A stretch of 64,000 nucleotides of DNA from Tetramitus jugosus (lineage: Eukaryota; Heterolobosea; Eutetramitea; Acrasida; Vahlkampfiidae). The position numbers were made by a program, and so were the translations under genes. Below, piece after piece: positions 18,280-29,058 of this stretch. Where the stretch lies: contig OW569385.1 in assembly GCA_937625935.1 (NCBI GenBank), positions 248,001 to 312,000 on the forward strand. Reading direction: 5' to 3'. Below the pieces are notes generated by a model. That model did not search any database and was not told where the DNA came from. It saw only the letters and a list, made by a program, of their open reading frames with translations. The stretch's first letter is position 1. Every line of letters begins with the position of its first letter.

Positions 18280-20982
18280 TTAATTTATTCTGTTGAAGAT
18301 AATGTAATCAAAGGGAATGAGAGCAGAGGTTTGCTCAAGCTTCAAACTGGCCATCAAGGATTCACTGGAGCCCGACAAATCTCCCATCATCTTTTGAACC
18401 ATACCAAGATGGTACCATGCCTCATAGGATGATGGATCAACCTGGACTGCTGTTTGTAAGAAACTTCTCGCTAGCATACACTTGGTTTGATCTTGGGTGT
18501 GGAGAACAACACCTAATCGGACCAAGGCTTGTAGATGATTAGCATTACAAACAAGTGCACTTTCATATCTCTTGGTCGCACTCTCAATATCGCCCGTGTC
18601 TTCTCTGTACCTTCCCTCATGGAAGCAAATATCTGCACAAAGCAACTGAATTTGTTTCACATAGTTTGCATCCACATTCATCACAAAGTGATGTGCGTTG
18701 CTCACAAATGCCTCAAAGGCATCAGAATATGCATTGGCTTCACCTCCATTCTGCTGAGGGATTGGAACTGTGGTGAGCTCTGCGCTAGATTCGAGAATGA
18801 TATTGCCAATCAATTCTTTGGCTTCTAAGATTTTGTTGAGCGCGTCTGGCAAATTATTGCTGTCCAGCTCGAACCTTCTATAGGCATCTGATATGAATAA
18901 ATAGTACTTGGCAATCTTCAATGCTCTGCTCTTGAGCTTCAAGTAGAGGCCATCAGACACAGATGGATTCGATCGACCATCTCCACTCGCTTCCTGGCCA
19001 ATGTTCAATCGAATGTTTTCACATCTTCTATATGAATTCAAGAACTTGAGCAACTTTTCATAAACCTTCTTTGCCTTCTCCTCTCCACTGACAATCTCAT
19101 GAAGTCTAGCACTAATGAGAGTGAGCTTGATATTCTTTGGGTGTTCAAGCAGACCAATTTTTGCAGTTTTCAACGCTTGAACATAATCCTTCTCACATGT
19201 GAACAATAGTGCAAGCAATATCCATGATGATACAAATCGGCTGTGCAAAGAAAGTGACTTTCGCACAAAGGAATATGCCTTTTGTGTGTCTCTTGACTCT
19301 GCATAGTGAAGTGCGAGGTGATAGCACAACAAGTAGTCCTCTGAATCAAATTCATACGCACGCTTCAAGGACTCCACCGCCTTTTCTTCATAGTGACGTC
19401 TTTCAGTTCTAGAGTTTGATTCCTTGGCTAGCTTGTTATACACCAGACCCAACACATGGTAGCTCTTTCCAGAGAAGAATCCCTGAATATCGACAGCTTG
19501 CTTTGCGTGTTCCAGAGCCAGTTTGGTTTTTCCTGGAAGGTGTTGTACGCAAATCTTTGCAATCAACAAGTGACTGTTGGCATCAGAAGGATCAATAGAG
19601 ATAATCTCTTCTAGAACCTTAATGGCTCTATAGTACTTTTTTGCCTTGATCAACACAAGAGCAAACTGATTCCAAAAGTGAACATCTTCATTGTAGCGAG
19701 ACAATCCTCTCTCCAAAATGCTCATCAAACTATAATACTTTTTGTGCTCGCTCAACAGCATCGTAATGTTGTCATAGAGCTGAGACATGGTATTGTTGTT
19801 CATGTCATTGCCCTTGACACCGACACTTACACTTGTAATCTTGTAATTGAATCGAGAGGTAGGACTCGTGAGTCTCTCCAAACTGAGCAAGCTCAACAAG
19901 GCTTCCTCGACCCAATTTTGAGCCACAATATACACATCGTTCTCACTGGATGCAGCAGGTGCATTCTTTTGTGCCAGTCTTGTCGCTGTTCTCGATCGCA
20001 CCATTCTTGGTAGTGGTTGCTCCAATCGCTTCATATCATTCACTTGTTGTGATGCATTGAATTGTAGGCCCTCAGGCGCATCTACACTCTTGTTGTAATA
20101 CAAGTGATCAGTCATATACCTGGCAAGAATGTTTCCGAGCAACAATAGAGCTCTCTCCTTGGCTTGTCTCTGAACAGGGATCACCGGTCCAACATCACCA
20201 TCAGGCAAAAAAAACTTTCTCAAGAATTGAACAGCCTTCACAATCTCGCCACGCTTCACGTACGTGACAGGCAATTGGATCATGGCATGTTGAACACGAA
20301 ACAGTGCCAACGCATCAAACATTTCAAACAATCTTCTGTGCGTCCACAACAGGAAACACACTCTCTCCAGTTGAGCCACAGCCTGATCCACTCTCTCATT
20401 CGCTCTCTTGTAATTCTCCTGCTCCAACACAATGTTCGATCTCAACATTTGAGCCTGGAAATAAATGGAAGCATAAAGCGGAGAATAATGAATATTGGAA
20501 CCATCCTCTGCAATGTACCCAAGTTTCTCCGGTTCAAACGGCTCCATAATCTGAATAGATTGATCCAATTGATTGAGAGCCTCATTGAGTTCACCTCGTT
20601 CGACATGTGACTCTGCAATAAAAAACTGAATAATTGGATTGTTTTGATTGACCAGTGGATTGTTGTTCATGGCACTCTGAATCAACTGTTTCATCTCATC
20701 CATCTTACCTTCCTCTCTCTTTTGTTCAATGAGCAATAGTTCACTAATGTGTGAGAGACCGAGTTGTTGCTTGGATGAGTGAGCATGTTGGGAAAAGTTG
20801 GACCATTGTTCAGTGGTACGATCTCTCAAGACGTTACTATACAGTGCATCAATTTGTTTTTGTTTCTTGGTCAGTGGAGTGGCTGAGATGGTTCCTGATG
20901 ACGATGATTGCATGAAAGAGGTGGACAGTGTGGATGAAGAGGGTGAGGAGATGGGAGTGTGATGATGCAGTGGAGATGCCAT
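18280..20982 (-). CDS. TTC7: TTC7/Ypp1-like TPR protein (PI4KIIIalpha complex)
   Basis: About 900 aa from the ATG at 20982. TPR helices run through most of the protein. The C-terminal block (AVQVDPSSYEAWYHLGMVQ, then SLMASLKLEQTSALIPF) matches the conserved end of TTC7. TTC7 with FAM126 and EFR3 holds PI4-kinase III alpha at the plasma membrane and so sets PI4P supply. The N-terminal 35 residues are Ser/His-rich and disordered. An in-frame ATG at 21150 would add 56 basic residues but overlaps the start of NAA20, so I prefer 20982. No intron seen. Confidence 0.8.
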   Translation of the reverse strand: MASPLHHHTPISSPSSSTLSTSFMQSSSSGTISATPLTKKQKQIDALYSNVLRDRTTEQWSNFSQHAHSSKQQLGLSHISELLLIEQKREEGKMDEMKQLIQSAMNNNPLVNQNNPIIQFFIAESHVERGELNEALNQLDQSIQIMEPFEPEKLGYIAEDGSNIHYSPLYASIYFQAQMLRSNIVLEQENYKRANERVDQAVAQLERVCFLLWTHRRLFEMFDALALFRVQHAMIQLPVTYVKRGEIVKAVQFLRKFFLPDGDVGPVIPVQRQAKERALLLLGNILARYMTDHLYYNKSVDAPEGLQFNASQQVNDMKRLEQPLPRMVRSRTATRLAQKNAPAASSENDVYIVAQNWVEEALLSLLSLERLTSPTSRFNYKITSVSVGVKGNDMNNNTMSQLYDNITMLLSEHKKYYSLMSILERGLSRYNEDVHFWNQFALVLIKAKKYYRAIKVLEEIISIDPSDANSHLLIAKICVQHLPGKTKLALEHAKQAVDIQGFFSGKSYHVLGLVYNKLAKESNSRTERRHYEEKAVESLKRAYEFDSEDYLLCYHLALHYAESRDTQKAYSFVRKSLSLHSRFVSSWILLALLFTCEKDYVQALKTAKIGLLEHPKNIKLTLISARLHEIVSGEEKAKKVYEKLLKFLNSYRRCENIRLNIGQEASGDGRSNPSVSDGLYLKLKSRALKIAKYYLFISDAYRRFELDSNNLPDALNKILEAKELIGNIILESSAELTTVPIPQQNGGEANAYSDAFEAFVSNAHHFVMNVDANYVKQIQLLCADICFHEGRYREDTGDIESATKRYESALVCNANHLQALVRLGVVLHTQDQTKCMLARSFLQTAVQVDPSSYEAWYHLGMVQKMMGDLSGSSESLMASLKLEQTSALIPFDYIIFNRIN

Positions 20983-21143
20983 TGTTGTTGTTGTTGTTGA
21001 GCTGAGTGCTAATGAACGATGATGACTATCACGAACTCCACAAGATTGTCTTTTTTGCTTTTTTTCCTTTGCTTTATTTCTCCGATATCGGTGTTTTTTG
21101 CTCTTCCCGCCATTTTGATCAACAAAAGAAGAACAAACAAAAC

Positions 21144-21713
21144 ATGTCATGCACCAGACGCTTCGTCGCAGAAGATCTCTTCAAGTTCAACAATGTCAAT
21201 CTAGATTATTACACTGAGACATACAACCTTCCATTCTACTTTCAATACTTGGCATACTGGCCAGAATACTTTCTCTGTATGACTCATTCAATCGATGCAA
21301 GCAGACCAGGCACAATGATGGGTTATGTGATGGGTAAGGCCGAGGGCGATCTATGGAACAAGGACAAGCCAAATCCAAAGAAATGGCACGGTCATGTCAC
21401 TGCATTGACCGTTGCACCAGAGTATAGAAGATTGGGTGTTGCTAAAAAGCTAATGGACTATCTGGAGGAGGTGAGTGACTTTATACATAAGGGATATTTT
21501 GTAGATTTGTTTGTGAGGTGCAGCAATAGTGTTGCGATTGGCATGTATGAAAAGTTTGGATACAAGGTGTACCGAACAGTATTGGGGTACTATTCGGGTG
21601 AAGAGAATGGATATGATATGAGAAAGGCGATATTGTCTCGAGATCCAAAGAAGGAATCAGAGAAACCATTGCCAAAACCGATCCAACCATATCAATTGGA
21701 TGAGACGCTATGA
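21144..21713 (+). CDS. NAA20: NatB N-terminal acetyltransferase catalytic subunit
   Basis: 189 aa, GNAT fold. RRFVAEDLFKFNNVNLD, TETYNLPFYFQYLAYWPEYF, the acetyl-CoA loop APEYRRLGVAKKLM (Q/RxxGxG/A type) and VDLFVRCSNSVAIGMYEKFGY are all NAA20 hallmarks, ending with PLPKPIQP. NatB acetylates Met-Asp, Met-Glu, Met-Asn and Met-Gln N-termini at the ribosome with partner NAA25, which is not in this window. The longer frame begins upstream at 21006 but MSCTRRF aligns with the family start. No intron. Confidence 0.95.
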   Translation: MSCTRRFVAEDLFKFNNVNLDYYTETYNLPFYFQYLAYWPEYFLCMTHSIDASRPGTMMGYVMGKAEGDLWNKDKPNPKKWHGHVTALTVAPEYRRLGVAKKLMDYLEEVSDFIHKGYFVDLFVRCSNSVAIGMYEKFGYKVYRTVLGYYSGEENGYDMRKAILSRDPKKESEKPLPKPIQPYQLDETL

Positions 21714-22174
21714 ATTTTTGTGATCACTGTGTGGTTAGTTGTTCTCTCGTTTGGTTTATATAAATATTTGAATGGCGGTTAACAAGAGATGTTCATGTTG
21801 TTCTTCACCTCAAATCTTCTTTATTACGCAGCGGTTTTCCAATACACATCCATGCTATGATCACCCCATACGGTTATGCGGTAAAAACAAGCAAGAAAGG
21901 CCTTCAAATCATGGGTGATCATACCTCGATTGTTGTGTTGGTTGTCGATATTCATTAATGAAGGTCCACTGAATTTTGTATCGGTTTTTGCGATGGGGTC
22001 TCCATGAAAGGGTCAGGTTATTAGTATTTGAATACAACGGTCCTGCATTTCTTAACCAGAAAAAATTGCCACAAACTTTCCGATTGTGACGAGGATTTGC
22101 TTTGGAACACCAATGACATGAATAATACACTGAATTTACTGCTTAATACCACACCGACTTGCACTGCTTGTTTA
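21714..22174 (-). other. Intergenic with possible broken coding fragments (minus strand)
   Basis: 461 bases between NAA20 and the ATG14-like gene. On the minus strand one frame reads without a stop from about 22130 to 21909 with CHWC and SKANPRHNRKVCGNFF. The next frame then reads NIDNQHNNRGMITHDLKAFL and on to VYWKTAA and a stop near 21824. The two pieces adjoin in different frames without a good splice pair between them. It may be a decayed gene, an exon pair I cannot resolve, or chance. No family recognised. Confidence 0.25.
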
Positions 22175-23806
22175 TCATTTGTACATCATTGAATCCTCCA
22201 AGTATCGTTCGTTAATAAACTCGGATAACAAGCCTGTTGCTTGAATACTGGGACTCGTGATGGCTGGTTTTGGTTTTGGTTTCGGTTTTCGCGGCGTAAC
22301 TAGCAACCTCTCAATGATTGGATCAAAGAAACACATGTGATTTCCCTTGTCTAGATAATAGTTTGAACTCACTTCGTTTCTCGCACCAATCTCCGACTCC
22401 TGGTCATAGTACGATAGAGGACCAATGTGTCCAATGATTGGTAAATGGTACAAGCATAGCAAATTGTATGCGAAATTATGAGTATGATAGGGAGAAACTA
22501 AGATGCCTTGTGCTGCGCATAGAGCGACAACGTTCTCACTTAGTAGGCCAAGGCCATAGGTGAACAGTTCCATCGAATTCGTCAGAGAATAAGCCTTCAT
22601 TGCCTTTTCGAGCACTTGATTGATACTTTGATTGGAAGAGCTTTGGTTATAGTACAATGGAAGAGCAGCATCCTCTGCGCCCTTGTAAACCGTTGAATAA
22701 GATCCCATGAATTTCATTCGATTAGGCAATGGAACATCCAAACAACTAGACATTTGATCCAACACCAAGACAATGTGACCCAGTGCTGTTCCGATCGTAT
22801 CCTTATCATTCTTGCTCATCTTGATAATCGTCTGTGCAACATCTTTGTTCGACACAGCATTGACTAATTCACTCATCGACTTTGCCATCATCGACTGCGA
22901 TAAATCTCTCGCTCCATCTCTTCTTTGTAGTTTTCCTGACGCCGATGTGACACTACTGTCCTTCTTTGGTGGACTCTTTGAGTGTCGTGACTGACTACTC
23001 TGCCTCACTAGATTAGACTTTGGAATGACAACAGCGATCCAAGTATCGCTATTGAGAATATACATTCGATAGACGCCATGATTCAGATCCGTTAGTGTAC
23101 CAATAGGTGAAACATCACCATTGTCCTCACCATTACCAATGGGACGCAACATGACAGGTATCGCTCCCAAGATATGCAAACAAACATCTCTTCGAATATT
23201 ATACAAATCGTCAAACTTCACCGACTGTATGTCATGAACAATGGATGATTTTCTCCTCTTTTCATTGATTGATTTCAAGACTCGGATCGCTTCTTTCAAC
23301 TGTTGATCCGTCTGTACATTTTCTTGACCAATCTCAGCATTCATATCCCTCTGTTTCCTATTCTCTTCTTGTACGCGCGCAATTTGATACTTCAAATCTT
23401 GAATGGCCTCTCTTTGCTTCTTTAATCGAATGGCTCTCTGAGTCGGATGAGTCAAACTCTGAATCTTCTTTTGTTCAACAACTGATGACTCTTCTCCTTT
23501 ATCTTTCGACAATAACGCATCATTCACTTCATTTTTATTCTCAGTTCTGTTGCTATAGTACATGGTTTGATATTCGTGACACAATGTTTCCTTCTTTACA
23601 GCCAAATCTCGCTTCAATTTTCGAATGAGTTCCAATTTTCGAGATACGGCATCATTGACACAACTCTCACAAACATATGTCTGATTATTACTGTTGTTGG
23701 TTGATTTGACAATTTGAGAGGAACAAGATTTGCACTCACTGGAAGCAAGTGGTGATATGTAGTGATTGGGTAAGGGATGATATTGAATCACACCACTTTG
23801 TTGCAT
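22175..23806 (-). CDS. ATG14: ATG14/UVRAG-family protein (PI3K class III complex)
   Basis: 543 aa. Two Cys pairs at the N-terminus (CKSC at 25-28, CESC at 46-49) resemble the ATG14/Barkor cysteine repeats. A coiled coil covers about 55-205 ([10 protein letters not shown], then [20 protein letters not shown]). The C-terminal half has the conserved [31 protein letters not shown] stretch, where a membrane-binding and VPS34-interacting domain sits in this family, then [15 protein letters not shown] and [11 protein letters not shown]14 directs VPS34-Beclin to autophagosome initiation; UVRAG/VPS38 directs it to endosomes. The Cys pairs favour ATG14. A Lys-Pro repeat ([10 protein letters not shown]) lies near the end. 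No intron. Confidence 0.75.
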   Translation of the reverse strand: MQQSGVIQYHPLPNHYISPLASSECKSCSSQIVKSTNNSNNQTYVCESCVNDAVSRKLELIRKLKRDLAVKKETLCHEYQTMYYSNRTENKNEVNDALLSKDKGEESSVVEQKKIQSLTHPTQRAIRLKKQREAIQDLKYQIARVQEENRKQRDMNAEIGQENVQTDQQLKEAIRVLKSINEKRRKSSIVHDIQSVKFDDLYNIRRDVCLHILGAIPVMLRPIGNGEDNGDVSPIGTLTDLNHGVYRMYILNSDTWIAVVIPKSNLVRQSSQSRHSKSPPKKDSSVTSASGKLQRRDGARDLSQSMMAKSMSELVNAVSNKDVAQTIIKMSKNDKDTIGTALGHIVLVLDQMSSCLDVPLPNRMKFMGSYSTVYKGAEDAALPLYYNQSSSNQSINQVLEKAMKAYSLTNSMELFTYGLGLLSENVVALCAAQGILVSPYHTHNFAYNLLCLYHLPIIGHIGPLSYYDQESEIGARNEVSSNYYLDKGNHMCFFDPIIERLLVTPRKPKPKPKPAITSPSIQATGLLSEFINERYLEDSMMYK

Positions 23807-24014
23807 CGTCGTTGTTGTTGTTGTTGTTTACTATGGATCAATGTCAATTCTGATTCAGTTCTCTCTTGTGTGTTTGATGTGTTTTTTTGCGAGCCGAAAA
23901 TTTTTCTGCTGCAGAAAAGAACAAAGCCCAGAAATTGAACTTGGGTTCGCCTCAAAAAAGAATTTTTTTTGCTTGTTTGCTTTGTTGACTCGAGTGTGCT
24001 TTCTGAGTGTGATC

Positions 24015-26861
24015 ATGCATCGAATTACCATTGTTGAAAGATCAAGGAGTAGTGCACTACAGTTTTCCATACAGTCACTTCATTCCGTGCAGAATCAGTC
24101 ATTCTTCTGCACCAAGAATAGCAACTCGGGTGCCATGTCAAGAATCCACACTTGCATACCACGAAACCATCACGTGCATCATGTGGTTAAAAGTGCCCAC
24201 GAGATCACGCACCACAACAGCATTGCTCAAGCAGGAAAAATACCTTGTTCAATCACAAAGCGGCACCCAAAATTTCCACTCCGCTTTTCCAGTCGGCAAT
24301 ACCATCAAAATTGCGACCACCACACCAACAAAATCAACACAACAGAAACAACCATCAACAACAACAACAAAATGTCGTCATCATCAAGCAGTAAAATGCC
24401 AACATGGTACAAGCCAAATGGCACACCAACAGGCATCAAAATTTTCAATAGCTTAACACATGAAAAGGATGAATTTATTCCTATTGATCCACAGGGAAGA
24501 CACATTACATGGTATACTTGTGGACCTACTGTTTATGACTATTCTCACATGGGTCACGCCAGGTATGTTTTTTTGTTGAAATTCACGTTGTTTTTTTTTG
24601 GATGTGAAAGCTTTTTCACCATGATTGTATGCATGCATATTCACCACTTCTGTTTTGCTCTACAGATCATATGTTGGATTTGATATTTTGAGACGTATCA
24701 TGGAAGATTACTTTAGATATGATGTGAGCTATGTTGTGAACGTGACTGATATTGATGACAAGATTATCAAGAAGGCAAATCGTATTGCCTTGGTCAACAC
24801 TGTTGAAAATACGCGCAAAGCTCTTGCCAAGAATGCTAATGAGACATTGAACTCTATTGTTCAACAATATGATCAAATCTTGATTGCAGATCTCGAAGCA
24901 AGAGACAAGAAGCTTCAATTGACAATGAGACAAATTTATGAAATGAGAGTCAATTTGGTTCAACAAGGTAAGGAGAAGAAATTACTAAGTCCATTTTTTG
25001 TTGTTGATGTTGTTTGTCAGTTGTAAGCTAAACAAACCATTTTTTTTGTGTGGAAACAAAATCCAATATAGCAAAGGAAGCTGGAGTGGACAATGTGGAA
25101 GATCAACCTGATTTTGTCGGAGTGGCTAGACACTATGAGAGATTGTTCTGGAAGGATTTGAAAGATCTGCAATGTAAGGCACCAAGCATCATTGTTCGTG
25201 TCACTGAATTCGTCCCAGAAATTGTTCAATTCATTCAACAAATTATCGACAATGGATTTGCTTATGAGTCCGAAGGATCAGTCTATTTTGATGTGGAGGC
25301 ATTCAAGAGATCAAAGGGTGAGGATGGAAAGGTGGCAGCCAAAAACGCAAATGAAGAACATTTGTATAACTTTGTCTACGGTAAGTTGGAACCATGGTCA
25401 GTTGAAGACTCTGAAAAGTTGAGAGAGGGAGAAGGAGAGTCACAAACCGACACTGAAAAGAAGATTACAAAGAAGTCTGCAAGAGATTTTGCCTTGTGGA
25501 AGAAATCTGTGTCTGGTGAACCAAGCTGGCACAGTCAATGGAGTGAGGGAAGACCTGGATGGCACATTGAGTGCAGTGCTATGGCTTCTTATGCCTTCCA
25601 AAACGCTTCAAACATTGATATTCACTGTGGTGGTGTCGATTTGAGATTCCCTCATCACGATAATGAATTGGCCCAATCTGAGGCTCACTTCTGCTGCAAG
25701 CAATGGGTCAACTATTTCATGCACACTGGTCACTTGTCTATCGAAGGATTGACCATGTCTAAATCAAAGAAGAACTTTTTGACAATTGCTGATGAATTGC
25801 AACACAGATACAATGCCCGTCAAATTAGAATGCTCTTCTTGTTGCACAAGTATAACGACCCTATGGACTACTCTGTAGAAACCATGAGAACTGCAATTAG
25901 CACTGAACGTGTGTTTGTAGATTTCTTTGCCAATGTCAAGTACGCACTCAGACAGGAATCAAACACAGATATTGAACGTTGGACAAAGGACGAATTTGAC
26001 TTGAATACTCTTTTGCATGAAAAAAAGAGAGAAGTCCACGCCGCTTTGTGTGACTCATTCAACACTCCAGCAGTCATGAAGAGCTTGATTAAATTGAAGG
26101 ATGCAACAAATGTTTACCTCCAATCATTCAATGTCGCAGATAAGACCAGAACTCCAAATGTTCCATTGTTGGGCCAAATTGTCTCATATGTGACTGATAT
26201 TTTCAGAGTGTTTGGTTTGATTGATGCTGACTCTATTGGATTCTCTGTCGGTTCCGAATCTGGATCGAACTTTGAGGAACAAGTGACTCCATTGTTGAAT
26301 GCGTTTGCTGAATTCAGAGATGATGTGAGATCCATAACTCGTGAAGCATCCTCCAACAAGGAAATGGAAAAGGCTGAAGTCACAAAGAAGATTTTGAAGA
26401 AGTGTGATCAAGTTCGTGATGACGTGCTGCCTCAATTGGGTGTTCGTTTGGAAGACAGAGCCGACATTGGTAAGGCTGTGTGGAAGTTGGAAGATGCCAA
26501 GACCCTCATGCTCGAGAGACAAAGAAAGATTGAAGAAGAGCAAGAGAAGATTCAAACCAAGCTCAGTCAATTGATGGAACACGCACAGAAAGCACGTGCA
26601 GCCTACGAAAAGGCTCTCAAGGAACCATCCACCATCTTCAAGACTCCTGAAAACTTGGAACTATACAGTGCATGGGACGAGAAGGGAATACCAACTGCTC
26701 TCAAGGATGGCACTCCTCTACTCAAGAGTAAGGCAAAGAGTTTGTCAAAGGAATACTCTGCCCAAGAAAAGATTTACAACAACAGAGTCAAATTGGAAGA
26801 GGACATGAAAGCCAGGGAAGGTGCTGTCCAAAAATTCAAGAACCAAAACAACATGCAATAA
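24015..26861 (+). CDS. CARS1: Cysteinyl-tRNA synthetase, probably dual-targeted
   Basis: Exons 24015-24562, 24666-24967 and 25072-26861 give 879 aa; both introns (GTATGT, GTAAGG) keep frame. Class I synthetase: [21 protein letters not shown] holds the HIGH motif (HMGH, about 179-182) and a zinc Cys; GWHIECSAM and [14 protein letters not shown] follow. The KMSKS loop is TMSKSKKNF (about 511). It charges tRNA-Cys. The first 119 residues are basic and Ser/His-rich like a mitochondrial presequence. A second in-frame ATG at 24372 ([17 protein letters not shown]) starts at the catalytic core and could make the cytosolic form from one gene. A Lys/Glu-rich C-terminal extension matches eukaryotic cytosolic enzymes. 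Confidence 0.93.
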
Positions 26862-26935
26862 TAGCTGACAATAGTGCGCATTCATTTCTCTTGTCGGCCA
26901 AATTTTGTCCATGCAAAAAGCAACCAACAAACAAA

Positions 26936-27463
26936 ATGCTCTCACTTGCAAAGAGAAGATATCCATTGTTTCGTTCTCAACATGGATTGTTGTCTGCTGT
27001 ATCACCACAATCTAGTTTTCTAGGATCCGCACATCATAACCGATCCTTTTCATCCATTGTGCACACTTGCCAACAACAAGCAACGACGCTCTCTCATTCG
27101 CAATATGTGTCTGCTGTTGAATCAACGATCGAAAACATATCCCAACGATTGGAAGATATGGCTGATGATGGTGAATTGAGTGGTTTTGAGGAATTGAGTG
27201 GCGAGGTTGATATCTCAGTGAGTGAAGGTGTTTTGAGCGTTGTTTGCGGCGATGAAGGAACATTTATCATTAGCAGACAGACACCAACGCAGCAATTATG
27301 GCTGAGCTCACCCATCAGTGGACCATGGCACTACACATTCGATCAAGACAAGGGAGATTGGAGGTGCACAAAGGGAGATATGCCATTCTTTGATCGAATG
27401 GACAAAGAACTGACAGACATGCTTAATATTGAGGTAAAATTTGACAGAAATCTGAAAAAATAA
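26936..27463 (+). CDS. FXN: Frataxin (mitochondrial iron-sulfur cluster assembly)
   Basis: 175 aa from the ATG at 26936. The first 45-60 residues are basic (MLSLAKRRYPLFRSQHG), a mitochondrial presequence. The frataxin fold follows: an N-terminal helix with acidic surface (ESTIENISQRLEDMADDGEL), then VDISVSEGVLSVVCGDEGTF and the signature RQTPTQQLWLSSPISGPWHY. Frataxin stimulates sulfur transfer on the NFS1-ISCU complex. A short frame extension upstream begins with a non-ATG codon. No intron. Confidence 0.95.
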   Translation: MLSLAKRRYPLFRSQHGLLSAVSPQSSFLGSAHHNRSFSSIVHTCQQQATTLSHSQYVSAVESTIENISQRLEDMADDGELSGFEELSGEVDISVSEGVLSVVCGDEGTFIISRQTPTQQLWLSSPISGPWHYTFDQDKGDWRCTKGDMPFFDRMDKELTDMLNIEVKFDRNLKK

Positions 27464-27485
27464 ATTGGACTCTGGTAGTCTATGA

Positions 27486-28079
<594 letters not shown>

Positions 28080-28284
28080 AATGTTTCAAATCTTCTCGCT
28101 TGTAATATCAATCAAGAATTGCTGTAAAACTAAAACATCTTTGCTCACTTCCTACTCCCACAAGTTTGAATGTGCTTGATCTTGTCTGAGAAGAAAAGAT
28201 TGAAAAAAATGAGAGTGAAGCATGAAAACATAGACGTTTATTCCTATATGTATCACAGCGACTTTTAAAAGAGTAACAACGAAT

Positions 28285-28614
28285 TTAGAACAATCCACCG
28301 AATGCATCATCATCTTCTTCTTCGGATTCAGACTCAGGTTCGACCTTCTTTTCTTCAGCCTTAGCAGCTGGAGCACCGCTGGAAGCAACAGCTGGAGCAC
28401 CACCAACCTTGGACAACTTTTGAACCAAAGCGTTCAAGCTGTCTTGGGTTAGGACTCTAGCGAAAACCTTAGCGAATGAAGCATCGACCTTAACGCCAGC
28501 GGCGGTAGCCAAAGCATTGATGTTTTCAGCGGTCAAATCCTTTTGGGAGTCCTTCAAGAGGAGAGCGGCATAAGCGCAAGCTTGGGTAGACTTTTGTGAT
28601 TCAGTGAGAGCCAT
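28285..28614 (-). CDS. RPLP1: 60S acidic ribosomal protein P1
   Basis: 109 aa from the ATG at 28614. A helical N-terminal dimerisation domain (ACAYAALLLKDSQKDLTAEN, GVKVDASFAKVFARVL) is followed by an Ala/Gly hinge with VGGAPAVASSGAPAAKAEEK and the acidic tail EEEDDDAFGGLF. P1/P2 dimers form the stalk that recruits GTPase factors. The KDLTAENINALATAAGVKVDA region favours P1 over P2. The usual Asp-Met-Gly-Phe-Gly-Leu-Phe-Asp ending is changed to DDDAFGGLF. Strong codon bias (GCT, CTT and GCC rich) suits high expression. Confidence 0.95.
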   Translation of the reverse strand: MALTESQKSTQACAYAALLLKDSQKDLTAENINALATAAGVKVDASFAKVFARVLTQDSLNALVQKLSKVGGAPAVASSGAPAAKAEEKKVEPESESEEEDDDAFGGLF

Positions 28615-28811
28615 TGTGGATATAGTTGATGTTATGACTTGTGATTGTGTTTTTAATTTTTTTGAATTTTTCGGTTTTTTCGCATAGTCAACCTTGAGAT
28701 TCAACGAGATTACAAACCAGAATGCACCTTTGATCAAAAATTGGCACTCACGAGCAAGAGTGTTTTTACGTGAACGCAAATGTGATGGGTCTTTGGGCTA
28801 GATTCTTTATC

Positions 28812-29033
28812 TTATTTGAGTGAGTGGAATAACACTTTTTCTTCTTCCGTCCACTGTCTGATCAATTTTTTGAAATGCACAAAAGCTGATTTCCAATCGT
28901 CATGCATGGAATTGACAATGTGACATAAGCGATCCGTATGGTTCAAGTTGTTTGGTTCAGTGCACATCAATCGCAATTGGCAAGGATGTTCAGTTCGATC
29001 GGAGAAATTCGGGCAATCTACGGTAATGTGCAT
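28812..29033 (-). CDS. Small Cys-containing protein of unknown function
   Basis: 73 aa from the ATG at 29033, starting head-to-head with WDR60 (25 bases between ATGs). It contains four Cys (DCPNF, HPCQLRLMC, DRLCHIV) and a Trp-rich charged C-terminal helix (DDWKSAFVHFKKLIRQW). This composition is unlike intergenic DNA here and looks like a real small globular or helical protein, but I recognise no family. The tight divergent spacing suggests a shared promoter. It would be missed by a length filter of 100 aa. Confidence 0.5.
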   Translation of the reverse strand: MHITVDCPNFSDRTEHPCQLRLMCTEPNNLNHTDRLCHIVNSMHDDWKSAFVHFKKLIRQWTEEEKVLFHSLK

Positions 29034-29058
29034 GTTTTCATGGCAAGAACACAATAAA

